The translations under genes and the position numbers were made by a program. From Achromobacter seleniivolatilans (lineage in GTDB: Bacteria > Pseudomonadota > Gammaproteobacteria > Burkholderiales > Burkholderiaceae_B): a stretch of 64,000 nt of DNA. Each line of letters opens with the position of its first letter. Position 1 is the first letter of the stretch. The stretch is taken from positions 6,510,001 through 6,574,000 of the forward strand of contig NZ_CP132976.1 in assembly GCF_030864005.1 (NCBI RefSeq), read 5' to 3'. This document shows, piece after piece, positions 9,232 to 16,331 of the stretch. The notes below the pieces were generated by a model. That model did not search any database. It worked only from the letters and a program-made list of their open reading frames with translations, and had not been told where the DNA came from.

Positions 9232-9247
9232 AGCCAAGGGAAACGAA

Positions 9248-10024
9248 ATGGAAAATACCGCTACCGCCGTCAAGAACAAGATCGAGGTCAAGAACCTGAA
9301 CTTCTACTACGGCAAGTTCCATGCGATCCGCAATGTGAACATGTCGATCCAGGAGAAGAAGGTGACTGCCTTCATCGGCCCGTCGGGCTGCGGCAAGTCG
9401 ACGCTCTTGCGCACGTTCAATCGTATGTTTGAGCTATATCCGGGCCAGCGCGCCGAAGGCGAAATCATTCTGGACGGCGAGAACCTGCTGACGGCGAAGA
9501 CGGATATTTCGCTGATCCGCGCCAAGGTCGGCATGGTGTTCCAGAAGCCGACGCCGTTCCCCATGAGCATCTACGACAACATCGCTTTCGGCGTGCGTCT
9601 GTTTGAACGCCTGTCCAAGGGCGAGATGGATGAGCGCGTGGAGTGGGCGTTGAGCAAGGCCGCGCTGTGGAACGAAGTGAAGGACAAGCTGCATCAAAGC
9701 GGCAACAGCCTGTCGGGTGGTCAGCAACAACGTCTGTGCATCGCACGCGGCGTGGCCATCAAACCGGAAGTGCTGCTGCTGGACGAGCCTTGCTCGGCGC
9801 TGGACCCGATTTCCACTGCCAAGATTGAAGAGCTGATCGCGGAACTGAAGAACGACTACACCGTCGTGATCGTGACGCACAATATGCAGCAAGCGGCGCG
9901 CTGCTCGGACTACACGGCCTATATGTACTTGGGCGAACTGATGGAGTTCGGTCAGACCGATCAGATCTTCGTGAAACCGTCGCGCAAGGAAACGGAAGAC
10001 TACATCACGGGCCGCTTCGGCTGA
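9248..10024 (+). CDS. pstB: Phosphate ABC transporter ATPase PstB
   Basis: PstB powers phosphate import and helps signal phosphate status to PhoR. The 258 residues include Walker [10 protein letters not shown] (44-52), the signature [14 protein letters not shown], Walker B VLLLDEP followed by CSALDP, and the switch histidine in [20 protein letters not shown] precedes the ATG. It is the last gene of the operon and is followed directly by a terminator. phoU and phoBR, often next to pstB, are not in this window. Confidence 0.97.
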   Translation: MENTATAVKNKIEVKNLNFYYGKFHAIRNVNMSIQEKKVTAFIGPSGCGKSTLLRTFNRMFELYPGQRAEGEIILDGENLLTAKTDISLIRAKVGMVFQKPTPFPMSIYDNIAFGVRLFERLSKGEMDERVEWALSKAALWNEVKDKLHQSGNSLSGGQQQRLCIARGVAIKPEVLLLDEPCSALDPISTAKIEELIAELKNDYTVVIVTHNMQQAARCSDYTAYMYLGELMEFGQTDQIFVKPSRKETEDYITGRFG

Positions 10025-10050
10025 TTGCGTTCCGGATCGTCGGCTTCAAG

Positions 10051-10083
10051 AAAACGGCGCGCCATTTAAGGCGCGCCGTTTTT
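10051..10083 (+). terminator. Terminator of the pst operon
   Basis: Arms AAAACGGCGCGCC (10051-10063) and GGCGCGCCGTTTT (10070-10082) enclose an ATTTAA loop and run into further T residues. It may also serve the minus-strand MFS remnant. Confidence 0.9.
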
Positions 10084-10086
10084 CTT

Positions 10087-10476
10087 TCAGGTTCGTTGCA
10101 AGCTTGGCGTTGCGTCAGGCTCGGCATTCGTTTTCGGGGGACCGGCGTAACGGCCGGGAATCAGAATGACGAACACCGCCGCCAGCACCGCTGCTACAGG
10201 GATCACGCCGCCCAATCCCAATCCGCCAATAAAGCGAAACACGGCAAACCAGGTGGGCGTGGGCGCCCAGGCCACGCCGATCATCGTGAGCGAGAACAAC
10301 GTGACGCAGGCCAGCGTCATGCGCCGGCGGCCAAGCAGGTCGCTTAACGTGCCTACGGCGAACGAACCGACGAACATGCCTGCCAGCGCGTAGCTGCCCA
10401 ATACGCCGAGCTCTATGGAGGATAGATTCCAGCTCTTGTCTTCGGCCAGCGCCGCAAGCACGGCGCCCAAAATGCC
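10087..10476 (-). pseudogene. MFS transporter remnant, truncated and internally deleted
   Basis: The translation shows an MFS N-terminal region: GILGAVLAAL, then a second membrane segment, the loop motif GTLSDLLGRRR, and FRFIGGLGLGGVIPVA from helix 4. This joins directly to a C-terminal end (AAVLAAVFVILIPGRYAG), so most of the roughly 400-residue transporter is missing. The extreme N-terminus is also gone; upstream codons run antisense through tRNA-Pro and are not protein. The loop resembles the aromatic-acid/H+ symporter group. The remnant cannot transport anything. Confidence 0.75.
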
Positions 10477-10551
10477 GGAAGAGGGTGGGCAGGGGGCGGG
10501 TTCAGCAGGGGCAAGCCGGTTTCGCCAGATTCTGGTATAGTCTGCACCCTT

Positions 10552-10628
10552 CGGGGCGTAGCGCAGCCTGGTAGCGCATCTGCTTTGGGAGCAGAGGGTC
10601 GTGAGTTCGAATCCCACCGCCCCGACCA
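10552..10628 (+). tRNA. tRNA-Pro (anticodon TGG)
   Basis: A 77-nt cloverleaf has a perfect acceptor stem CGGGGCG/CGCCCCG, loop TTTGGGA carrying anticodon TGG at 10586-10588, T-loop TTCGAAT and an encoded CCA. TATAGT at 10536-10541 is a fitting -10 element. The sequence closely resembles proteobacterial proM-type genes. It sits between an MFS remnant and an IS remnant, the setting of a tRNA integration hotspot. Confidence 0.96.
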
Positions 10629-10712
10629 ATATCCATGCGGGTCTTCTCCGGATCTCCGCATAGCACAGAAAACCAGTTAGTGGACTAGCTGGTGGACGTG
10701 AGCCCTCCTAAC

Positions 10713-11276
10713 GTAGGTTGATACCTACGGACTAAACACCCGATGAACTTCATCGGGTGTTTTGCATTGTAGGGACAGGTGCGGGCGCTCCGTGTTGTAT
10801 ATCTCGACAGACTGCCTGACCATCAGCCTGGCTTGTGTCAGGTCAGCGGGTCTGCTGAGTAACAACTCTCCCTTAAGGATGCCGTTTACCCGCTCGGCCA
10901 AGATGCGTTGATAGCAGTCGTACCCATCCGTCATCGAGCAACGGATGCCATGGCGGGCATGCAGGCGGCTGCGGCCCATGTAGCGGCAAGCCCTTGCCAC
11001 GTTCAGCCCTTGCCTTGACGGCCCATGTCCACTCCTCTGACCGTCGGCAGGCTCCACCCGCTCCAGCCCGGGCAGCCATGCTTGCGCAACCACACCAGTA
11101 CTGTCGAACGACCTTGGATAGCATAGCGGCGCTGCGCCTCTTTGTAGCTCAGTTCGCCTTTTCCTACCTGCTCGACCACCGACAGTTTAAAAGCCCGACT
11201 GTAGTCGGGCTGCGTGCGCTTGATCCTTGATTCCAGTTGGCTCTCCTTTTTTCTCTCAAAAAGGTGTCTACCAAAC
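10713..11276 (-). mobile_element. Decayed IS3-family insertion sequence
   Basis: Reading leftward, an OrfA helix-turn-helix segment (about 11245-11085, RAFKLSVVEQVGKGELSYKEAQ onward) is joined after unrelated codons to an OrfB tail (about 10950-10735) with ILAERVNGILKGELL and EIYNTERPHLSL, the end of the IS3-family DDE transposase. The catalytic Asp residues and most of OrfB are missing, so it is inactive. Possible terminal repeats are GTAGGTTGATACCT at 10713-10726 and, inverted, GTTTGGTAGACACCT at 11276-11262, which match imperfectly. These end coordinates are an estimate. Confidence 0.7.
10734..10763. terminator. Terminator downstream of tRNA-Pro, at the IS edge
   Basis: AAACACCCGATGAA (10734-10747), one C and TTCATCGGGTGTTT (10749-10762) form a perfect hairpin with a T tail. 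It could end tRNA-Pro transcription and also covers the end of the decayed transposase frame on the other strand. Confidence 0.7.
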
Positions 11277-11660
11277 GACAGCCGTCCCGAAATCGCCGGC
11301 CGGTGTGCAAATAATCGGGCAGCCGGAACTGGCGTGGCTTTGTCGGCGGTGACAGGCGTGGTGGGGCAACGTGCAATCACGGTCGCCAAAATACGATGAA
11401 AGCTGCTTTCCTCATTTCCATTTCGTGTCTTATGTTGGTATTGGCACGGCTAATAACAAGCGCGGGCTTGGCCGAGTGGTCAGGCTGCGGGCTTCCAAGC
11501 CGACCATGGGGATTCGCTCCCCGCAATTTGCTCCACTGCTTCGAAAATATTATGAGTCGAGGCGTTTTCGTTTATTTGCTTGATATAGGACAGCGCCTAT
11601 CTTCCAACCGAGCGTTGATTGGCATTCTGTCCCCAAGAAACGTTCTTTGGGGAGCTACGA
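11277..11660. other. Gap before the effector gene
   Basis: No convincing protein gene is seen in these 384 bases. Short plus-strand frames here pass through the tRNA-like sequence at 11462-11535 and look like chance. The right part should contain the promoter and leader of the effector gene, but no clear -35/-10 pair stands out. Confidence 0.5.
11462..11535 (+). tRNA. Atypical tRNA-Gly-like sequence (anticodon TCC), possibly degenerate
   Basis: The 74-nt segment starts GCGGGCT, has a D-arm-like GCCGAGTGGTCAGGC, a canonical anticodon loop CTTCCAA (Gly, TCC), a T-arm-like GGGGATTCGCTCCCC and ends TTTGCTCCA. The acceptor ends pair poorly (GCGGGCT against AATTTGC) and the anticodon stem has mismatches, so it may be inactive or a recombined junction. 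A second tRNA-Gly-like 3' half at 13640-13684 ends AGCCCGC-TCCA, which pairs perfectly with this 5' acceptor. Charging and expression are doubtful. Confidence 0.45.
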
Positions 11661-12134
11661 ATGGTGGAGTGGGAATTTGTGCTGAACAACCAGCCTATGA
11701 GCAAGATAAAAGGGCGGGGTCTTTCCTTGGATGCGTTTTCGGGAAGAGAGGGGCACTTCAATAAGTGTGAGTCGGCGTGCCTTCGCAACGTAGGGCCAAT
11801 CCCCGTCGGCAAGTACTACATTGTTGACAGGCCTACTGGCGGCGTCAGGGGTACGATCAACACCTGGGCATTAGGGCGTTGGGATTGGTTCGGTCTCTTT
11901 GCGATTGACAGTAACGTCGATGACTGGGTTTTCTGCAACGATGTCGAACGTGGGAATTTTCGCCTACATCCGAAAGGCCCTCGGGGTATAAGCGAGGGTT
12001 GCATTACGCTTGAGCGCGCCTCTGACTTTGCCGCGCTTCGCAAACTTATCCTTGAAGGCGGTAGCTCTGCAATTTCCGGTTCCACATTGCAGGCCTATGG
12101 CATTGTGAATGTGCGGTGTGGCGGGGGAGGGTGA
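11661..12134 (+). CDS. Tlde1-like (DUF2778) predicted L,D-transpeptidase-fold effector
   Basis: The 157-residue protein matches DUF2778, whose studied member is the Salmonella type VI effector Tlde1, which acts on peptidoglycan tetrapeptides in the target periplasm. The key motif HPKGPRGISEGCI supplies His103 and Cys114, as in the L,D-transpeptidase HxxG...SxGC active site. The ATG at 11661 is chosen because GGGGAG lies 6 bases upstream; the frame is open to 11619. There is no signal peptide, as expected for a cargo exported by another machine. The stop overlaps the next start (TGATG), the coupling typical of effector and immunity pairs. No T6SS structural gene is in the window, so delivery is inferred from the family. 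Confidence 0.78.
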   Translation: MVEWEFVLNNQPMSKIKGRGLSLDAFSGREGHFNKCESACLRNVGPIPVGKYYIVDRPTGGVRGTINTWALGRWDWFGLFAIDSNVDDWVFCNDVERGNFRLHPKGPRGISEGCITLERASDFAALRKLILEGGSSAISGSTLQAYGIVNVRCGGGG

Positions 12135-12400
12135 TGGGCAGATTGCTGCGACTTTTCGTGCTGGTTCTTTGGCTGGTAGCTTCAAGCATGGCGTTGGCAC
12201 TCTTTTGGGTACGTAATGCCGATGCCTGGAATCCGATCCCGCATTGGGTTTGGGACCAAGTAGAAAAGCGTGTAAATATTGGATGTTGCGAGCAAGCGGC
12301 TGACGTGGAATACCTCGTTGTCCTTGGTGCATCCATATTGACGATGCTAGTCGTGACCGCAGTCATCTGGTTGCTGCGCAAATGGGTTCGCCGTGGCTAA
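12134..12400 (+). CDS. Two-TM predicted immunity protein for the Tlde1-like effector
   Basis: The 88-residue protein overlaps the effector stop codon (TGATG), so translation is coupled. Membrane segments are expected near residues 7-24 and 59-81, with a loop of about 34 residues (FWVRNADAWNPIP ... VNIGCCE) facing the periplasm by the positive-inside rule, since both ends are Arg/Lys-rich. A periplasmic loop suits protection from a cell-wall-acting toxin. The loop pattern WNP-P-W-W, then GCCE, then AAD recurs in the N-terminal half of the protein at 12714, so the two are paralogues. I assign immunity from position and topology, not from a known family. Confidence 0.65.
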   Translation: MGRLLRLFVLVLWLVASSMALALFWVRNADAWNPIPHWVWDQVEKRVNIGCCEQAADVEYLVVLGASILTMLVVTAVIWLLRKWVRRG

Positions 12401-12403
12401 TAG

Positions 12404-12520
12404 ATAGGTGGGGATTGGAGCTACGACAAGGCGTTCAGATTCAAGCGCGTCTCGTGTAGCAAGGGCGATGGCTGGGTGATGACCGATTCAGAGTTCAGAG
12501 AGATCTCTGATGCCCACTGA
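12404..12520 (+). pseudogene. Orphan C-terminal fragment of unknown protein
   Basis: The frame reads GDWSYDKAFRFKRVSCSK, then GDGWVMTDSEF and a TGA at 12518-12520. The composition looks like real protein, but no start codon with a ribosome site precedes it and an in-frame stop lies at 12401. It may be the tail of a lost cargo or immunity gene between the two pairs. I do not recognise the family. Confidence 0.25.
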
Positions 12521-12569
12521 GGACATGCAGGCCGGAACCCGCCGGCCAAAGCAGTAGCGGATTATTCAT

Positions 12570-12714
12570 TCAGTGGGATGAACGCTGGCAGAGCGAAAAC
12601 AACTTCCTTACATTGAGCAGATTGCTTCTCAAACAAGAGCCGTATCAAATCCCGGGAACCACGCTATCCGCGTATGGAAAGGTGAACGTGCGTTGTGGAA
12701 ATTCGGGGGCGTAA
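12570..12714 (+). pseudogene. 3' remnant of a second Tlde1-like effector gene
   Basis: In the frame ending TAA at 12712-12714 the codons read LTLSRLLLKQ, then GTTLSAYGKVNVRCGNSGA. This parallels the C-terminus of the intact effector (LRKLILEGG, then STLQAYGIVNVRCGGGG). The part with the catalytic His and Cys is gone. Its stop overlaps the ATG of the following immunity-like gene (TAATG), just as in the intact pair. So this was once a full effector/immunity pair that lost its toxin. Confidence 0.65.
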
Positions 12715-13367
12715 TGCGTCGATTTCGGTACGTTTTTCTCGCTGTTTGGCTAATTTTCGGGAGCCTTTTCCTCTGCCGGTATTGGGTAGGTAACGCAACG
12801 GTGTGGAATCCCGTGCCGACATGGCTCTGGAAATGGCTTGCCACGCATGTCGAGGTCGGGTGTTGCGAAAGTGCGGCGGACCTAGAGTTTTATGTCCTAT
12901 GGGGCGCCGCCCTCGCTCTTCTTGCCGTGTTGACGGCACTGGTATGGGCCCTAACGCGACTTCTCCGCAAGTTGTTTCGCAAAACCGACGCTGAGCAAGG
13001 TATAAGCTTTGTGCTTACGCCGGAGCAGTTGGCGGCTGTCCTTAAGGGTGGGTCGATAGCCGATCATTCGACCTTAGTCGTTATGCCCGGGCAGTATCCT
13101 GAACTCGAGCAATTCATCGGTGAGTGGTTCCACGAAGATTGGGACGAAGAGGGGAAATCGATCGAAGGTGTGGCTCGAGAATACAAGCGCGTTACAGACC
13201 CGCTCCAAGTGAGTCAGGCATGCCTGGAAATGGATGCCTTCGTAAAAAAATACGGCCCAGCTTCGGATATCGCATTTGCGCAGCTATGGCAATCGTTCGA
13301 TCTGGCGGGCTTGGGCTACACCATTCCTGCTTTCTTCGAAGAGTTGAAGCGGATTCTGAACAGCTAG
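12714..13367 (+). CDS. Chimeric immunity protein: two-TM module plus CdiI-like domain
   Basis: The 217-residue protein starts at the ATG overlapping the effector-remnant stop (TAATG); the in-frame ATG at 12693 is less likely. Residues 1-88 repeat the immunity layout: a membrane segment near 7-23, periplasmic loop WNPVPTWLW and GCCESAAD, and a second membrane segment near 60-82 followed by basic RLLRKLFRK. Residues about 89-124 form a linker (VLTPEQLAAVL). Residues about 125-217 (YPELEQFIGEWFHEDWDEEG onward) resemble CdiI_2-type immunity proteins of contact-dependent inhibition systems. A membrane-anchored cytoplasmic immunity domain is the simplest reading. The C-terminal family call is from memory of motifs and is less certain than the paralogy of the N-terminal half. 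Confidence 0.6.
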   Translation: MRRFRYVFLAVWLIFGSLFLCRYWVGNATVWNPVPTWLWKWLATHVEVGCCESAADLEFYVLWGAALALLAVLTALVWALTRLLRKLFRKTDAEQGISFVLTPEQLAAVLKGGSIADHSTLVVMPGQYPELEQFIGEWFHEDWDEEGKSIEGVAREYKRVTDPLQVSQACLEMDAFVKKYGPASDIAFAQLWQSFDLAGLGYTIPAFFEELKRILNS

Positions 13368-13385
13368 CTGATCAAGCGGAAAAAC

Positions 13386-13420
13386 AAAGCCCCGATTCGG
13401 ATATCCGGTCGGGGCTTTTG
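13386..13420 (+). terminator. Terminator after the chimeric immunity gene
   Basis: AAAGCCCCGA (13386-13395) pairs with TCGGGGCTTT (13409-13418), with an inner CGGATATCCG palindrome and a T tail. It lies 18 bp after the stop codon. Confidence 0.85.
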
Positions 13421-13639
13421 CATTGCAGGTCTAAGGCCTGTGGCCGTACCTCATCGGGGGCGTGGCTAGCAGAACTCGCTGTACTCCTATGTCGGCATTT
13501 GTTCATGCTCCAGTCGCGAAGATTATTGCAATGAAATTCAGACATGGCTGAGTTCTGATTCGCCCAAGGCGCGATGTCCGGTGGCGGTTGAATGAACTGC
13601 TTATCTTGCTGTTCGGGCATGGTCATGATGAGCCACCCG

Positions 13640-13684
13640 CCCTCCAAACCGTGCAGCGAGGGTCCGATTCCCTCAGCCCGCTCC
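13640..13684 (+). other. tRNA-Gly-like 3' half (possible att remnant)
   Basis: From an anticodon-loop-like CTCCAA the sequence reads into a perfect T-arm (GAGGG, loop TCCGATT, CCCTC), acceptor strand AGCCCGC, T and CCA. The upstream bases contain CGGGC, which could pair with part of the acceptor, but no sound D-arm or anticodon stem is visible, so this is not a full tRNA. Its acceptor strand is the exact complement of GCGGGCT at 11462-11468. The receiver gene's stop codon follows immediately. Confidence 0.5.
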
Positions 13685-13686
13685 AT

Positions 13687-14052
13687 TTACGCCTGCAAGC
13701 GGCCTATGCCGGCGGCGAAGACGTGGTGATGCAGCACGTCAAAGTCCACGGGCTTGATCAGTCGAACGAACTCTGGGGGTGGCCTGTCGCCGTCCCGGCC
13801 TGGGTCGTAGCCGCTGAGGATGATGATTCGAGCGGTTGGGCAAAACGTCATCAGCTGAGCCGTAATCTTCGACCCAGACACATCCGGCAGGCCTAGATCA
13901 AGCAGGATGACATCTGGCCGAAATTCCGGGCAAGCGTTGAGTGCGGCGGCAGCGTCTCCGACAATTCGAACAGCCACATCAGCTTCGATTTGAAGGCATT
14001 CTGAAATCATCTCGGCCACGTCAAGATCGTCTTCGACTATCAATATACGCAT
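13687..14052 (-). CDS. Stand-alone response-regulator receiver protein
   Basis: The 121 residues form one REC domain with no output domain. The acidic pair is E7-D8-D9, the phospho-acceptor D52 lies in LLDLGLPD, the switch Ser is S80 and the conserved Lys K100 lies in the KP motif. All are in place, so it should be phosphorylatable. No histidine kinase is adjacent. CheY-like adaptor or phospho-relay roles are possible. Its stop abuts the tRNA-Gly-like remnant, so it sits at the border of the plastic region. Confidence 0.85.
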   Translation of the reverse strand: MRILIVEDDLDVAEMISECLQIEADVAVRIVGDAAAALNACPEFRPDVILLDLGLPDVSGSKITAQLMTFCPTARIIILSGYDPGRDGDRPPPEFVRLIKPVDFDVLHHHVFAAGIGRLQA

Positions 14053-14180
14053 GCTGACTACCTTGCACGATTTGCGTTCCGGGGCTGTGGCAATAAATAG
14101 CGCAGGAAGTAGCGTACTAAAGACTTCGAAGCTTTCGTATCGGTGGATGTACGGAGTACGTCCGCCCTGACCAATAAAAT

Positions 14181-14224
14181 CAAAGGCCGTCAGTGATAGT
14201 GCTCACTGACGGCCTTTGGCTTTT
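14181..14224. terminator. Terminator at the end of the adhesin export operon
   Basis: CAAAGGCCGTCAGTGA (14181-14196) and TCACTGACGGCCTTTG (14203-14218) are perfect 16-bp arms. On the minus strand it lies just past the SapC-family stop, so it probably ends that operon. A T run is also present on the plus strand. Confidence 0.85.
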
Positions 14225-14251
14225 CTAGGCTGTTGCTTGCATAGGCCCTTA

Positions 14252-15058
14252 TCAGGCGTTTTGCGCTTGTGCGCGCAGTGCGTTCAAGTCCAGCAGCGTC
14301 TGCCAGTTCTGGCGCGAGGCAAAGTGCAAGATGACAAAATCGAGCCAGCCCTTTTTGTTCCACTCGCTTAGCGTGTCAGCGGGCAATTCGCGGAATATTT
14401 TTTCATCAATAACGCGAAAACCATTCAACGTGTAGCGCGTTCCGTCCGGGAGCTGCATATCGGCATGGTTGGCGACTAGCAGCTTGGCATCCTTGAGGGC
14501 TTGGCAGAACTCTATGGTGCGCAGGTGCTCTTGATGAAAGGCATTGCAGAAGTTGATGGCGGCCTGCGCCAACTCGGTAGGGGCTGAGTCATCATTGAAC
14601 AAACGTCGCGACATTTGCTCGTCGCTGACGCTGGGAATAAAACGTTCCGAGGCGGTATCGATGGCCAGTAATTGCCGGTTTTCTGCCGAAATTTCTGTGA
14701 CGATGAACGGGTAGCGCCGCACATAGGCAGGTATATAACGATCAGCGCGCCAGGTGTCGTCTTCTTCCAGAAACAGGTTCTGGTTCTGTTTGAAACCCAA
14801 CACGGCTAACGGCGTTGGCTGCTCGGCATCAGAGAACACAATTGGGTAATCACGCACCACCGGCACAAACTCACTCATGTCGAGGGGTACAGCGATGGCT
14901 TCGCGGGCAAAGGCAAAGCTATTGCTGTCGGCCAGTCCGCAATTGCCGTGCTGCTCTACGTTCAACACCACCGGCGCTTTATAGAACAACGGCAATGAGT
15001 TGATTGCGGGATCTACGGTAGCGGCGCTTGCCGCGCTGGGTTCGTCATTTTTAATCAT
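14252..15058 (-). CDS. SapC-family protein
   Basis: The 268-residue protein matches the SapC family (PF07277). It is recognised by the segment FYKAPVVLNVEQHGNCGL near the N-terminus, a mid-protein RRYPFIV with nearby acidic residues, and the TLNGFRVIDEKIFRELP tail motif. There is no signal peptide or membrane segment. The biochemical role is unknown; the name comes from surface-layer loci. It is the last gene of the type I secretion operon, 67 bp after the adaptor gene, which suggests a role in adhesin export or surface assembly. Confidence 0.75.
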   Translation of the reverse strand: MIKNDEPSAASAATVDPAINSLPLFYKAPVVLNVEQHGNCGLADSNSFAFAREAIAVPLDMSEFVPVVRDYPIVFSDAEQPTPLAVLGFKQNQNLFLEEDDTWRADRYIPAYVRRYPFIVTEISAENRQLLAIDTASERFIPSVSDEQMSRRLFNDDSAPTELAQAAINFCNAFHQEHLRTIEFCQALKDAKLLVANHADMQLPDGTRYTLNGFRVIDEKIFRELPADTLSEWNKKGWLDFVILHFASRQNWQTLLDLNALRAQAQNA

Positions 15059-15125
15059 GTGTCATCTCAATGGTCAATGATCCAAACAGATCCGATGCGT
15101 GCGGCGTCAGCGTTCGCCAAGAACG

Positions 15126-16331
15126 CTAACGCTCACGCAATGCTTCACGTGCCTTGTTGAACGGTTTGAGCAGGTAATCCAGTACTGTTTTCTCTCCCGT
15201 ATGGATATCGACGGTAGCGATCATGCCCGGCGAAATAGGGAAGTCCTTGCCAGCCTTGTTTTTCAGACGGTCGCTATCAGTGCGGATGTAGACGCGATAG
15301 TAATAAACGTCGTGCCGGACTTCATCCTGGATGGTATTGGGGGAGATAAGCGTTACCTTGCCTGGCAGGCCGCCATAAATGGCGTAGTCGTAAGCGGTGA
15401 TCTTAACCATGGCGTCCTGCCCTGGATGAATGAAGGCGATGTCGCGGGGCGACAGACGCGCCTCGATGAGCAGTTGCTCATCAAGCGGCACGATTGCCAT
15501 CAGCTTGCCATCCGGCGGAAGGATGCCGCCCACGGTGGTCACTGAAATATCGTTCACCACGCCACGCACCGGCGACACAATGGTCAGGCGTGTCAGCGCG
15601 TCGGTTCGGCCACGTGTGACCGAGCGCTGTGCCTCGATTTCGGCGTTGGCGCGGGCCAGATCTTCGCCCGCTTTGACCAGGTATTGGGTGCGTGTATCGG
15701 CGGCCTTGGTCTGTAGTTCAGCTATCTGGCGCTTCAGCCTTAGCACCTCGACATTGCTGGCCGCGCCGCGCACTACCAGCGGTTCCGTCAAGGCCAGCTC
15801 ACGGCTCACCAGGGCCTGGCTTCGCGCGATGCCTTCCAGACTGCTTTTCAGGCTATCTAAACGCGAATAGTAGAGCGCTGTCTCGCTACGTACCAGACCG
15901 GGTTCAGCCAGTACCTCGGTCGGGAACGTCAGTGGAGTACCGTTGACTTCAGCGGATAGTCTTACGGCGGTTGCCTGCGCGGCGCGCATGCGCGAGGCAC
16001 TTTCTTGGACCATGGCCTCGGTACGGGTCGGGTCCAATTCCGCCAACACCTGTCCGGCGTTGATGATGTCCCCTTCCTTGACCAGTAAGTGCGCCAGAAT
16101 CCCGCCTTCGAGCGACTGGATGATCTGCTCTTTGGAAGAGGGCACCACCTTGCCCGTACCGGTGGAGACTTCGACCAGTTTGAAATACCAGGCCCAGATC
16201 AGCAAGCTAAGTAGCAGCGCCGCAATCAGCCAGATCACAAGCGCCGCTTTAGGCAACGGCGTATCGCCCGGAGAGCCGCTATAGAACCGCATATCCAGTC
16301 TGCCTGACGAGGGTTGGCCCACATCACTCAT
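15126..16331 (-). CDS. HlyD/LapC-type periplasmic adaptor of type I secretion
   Basis: The 401-residue membrane-fusion protein links the inner-membrane ABC exporter to the outer-membrane TolC-type channel. A single anchor segment (ALVIWLIAALLLSLLIWAWYF) lies near residues 30-50. Then come a lipoyl-like half (GKVVPSSKEQIIQSLEGGIL), a coiled-coil region near 130-240 and the beta-barrel end (SPVRGVVNDISVTTVGGIL). The start overlaps the exporter stop by 4 bp. LapC of the LapA/LapF adhesin system is the closest functional model. Confidence 0.93.
   Translation of the reverse strand: MSDVGQPSSGRLDMRFYSGSPGDTPLPKAALVIWLIAALLLSLLIWAWYFKLVEVSTGTGKVVPSSKEQIIQSLEGGILAHLLVKEGDIINAGQVLAELDPTRTEAMVQESASRMRAAQATAVRLSAEVNGTPLTFPTEVLAEPGLVRSETALYYSRLDSLKSSLEGIARSQALVSRELALTEPLVVRGAASNVEVLRLKRQIAELQTKAADTRTQYLVKAGEDLARANAEIEAQRSVTRGRTDALTRLTIVSPVRGVVNDISVTTVGGILPPDGKLMAIVPLDEQLLIEARLSPRDIAFIHPGQDAMVKITAYDYAIYGGLPGKVTLISPNTIQDEVRHDVYYYRVYIRTDSDRLKNKAGKDFPISPGMIATVDIHTGEKTVLDYLLKPFNKAREALRER

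Noticed and set aside
10413..10661. Minus-strand frame reading through tRNA-Pro (WDSNSRPSAPKADALPGC)
   Set aside because: This is the well-known spurious translation of an antisense tRNA gene.
13372..13686. Minus-strand frame beginning MERAEGIGPSLHGLEGG
   Set aside because: Its start is the antisense of the tRNA-Gly-like 3' half and the remainder shows no family resemblance.
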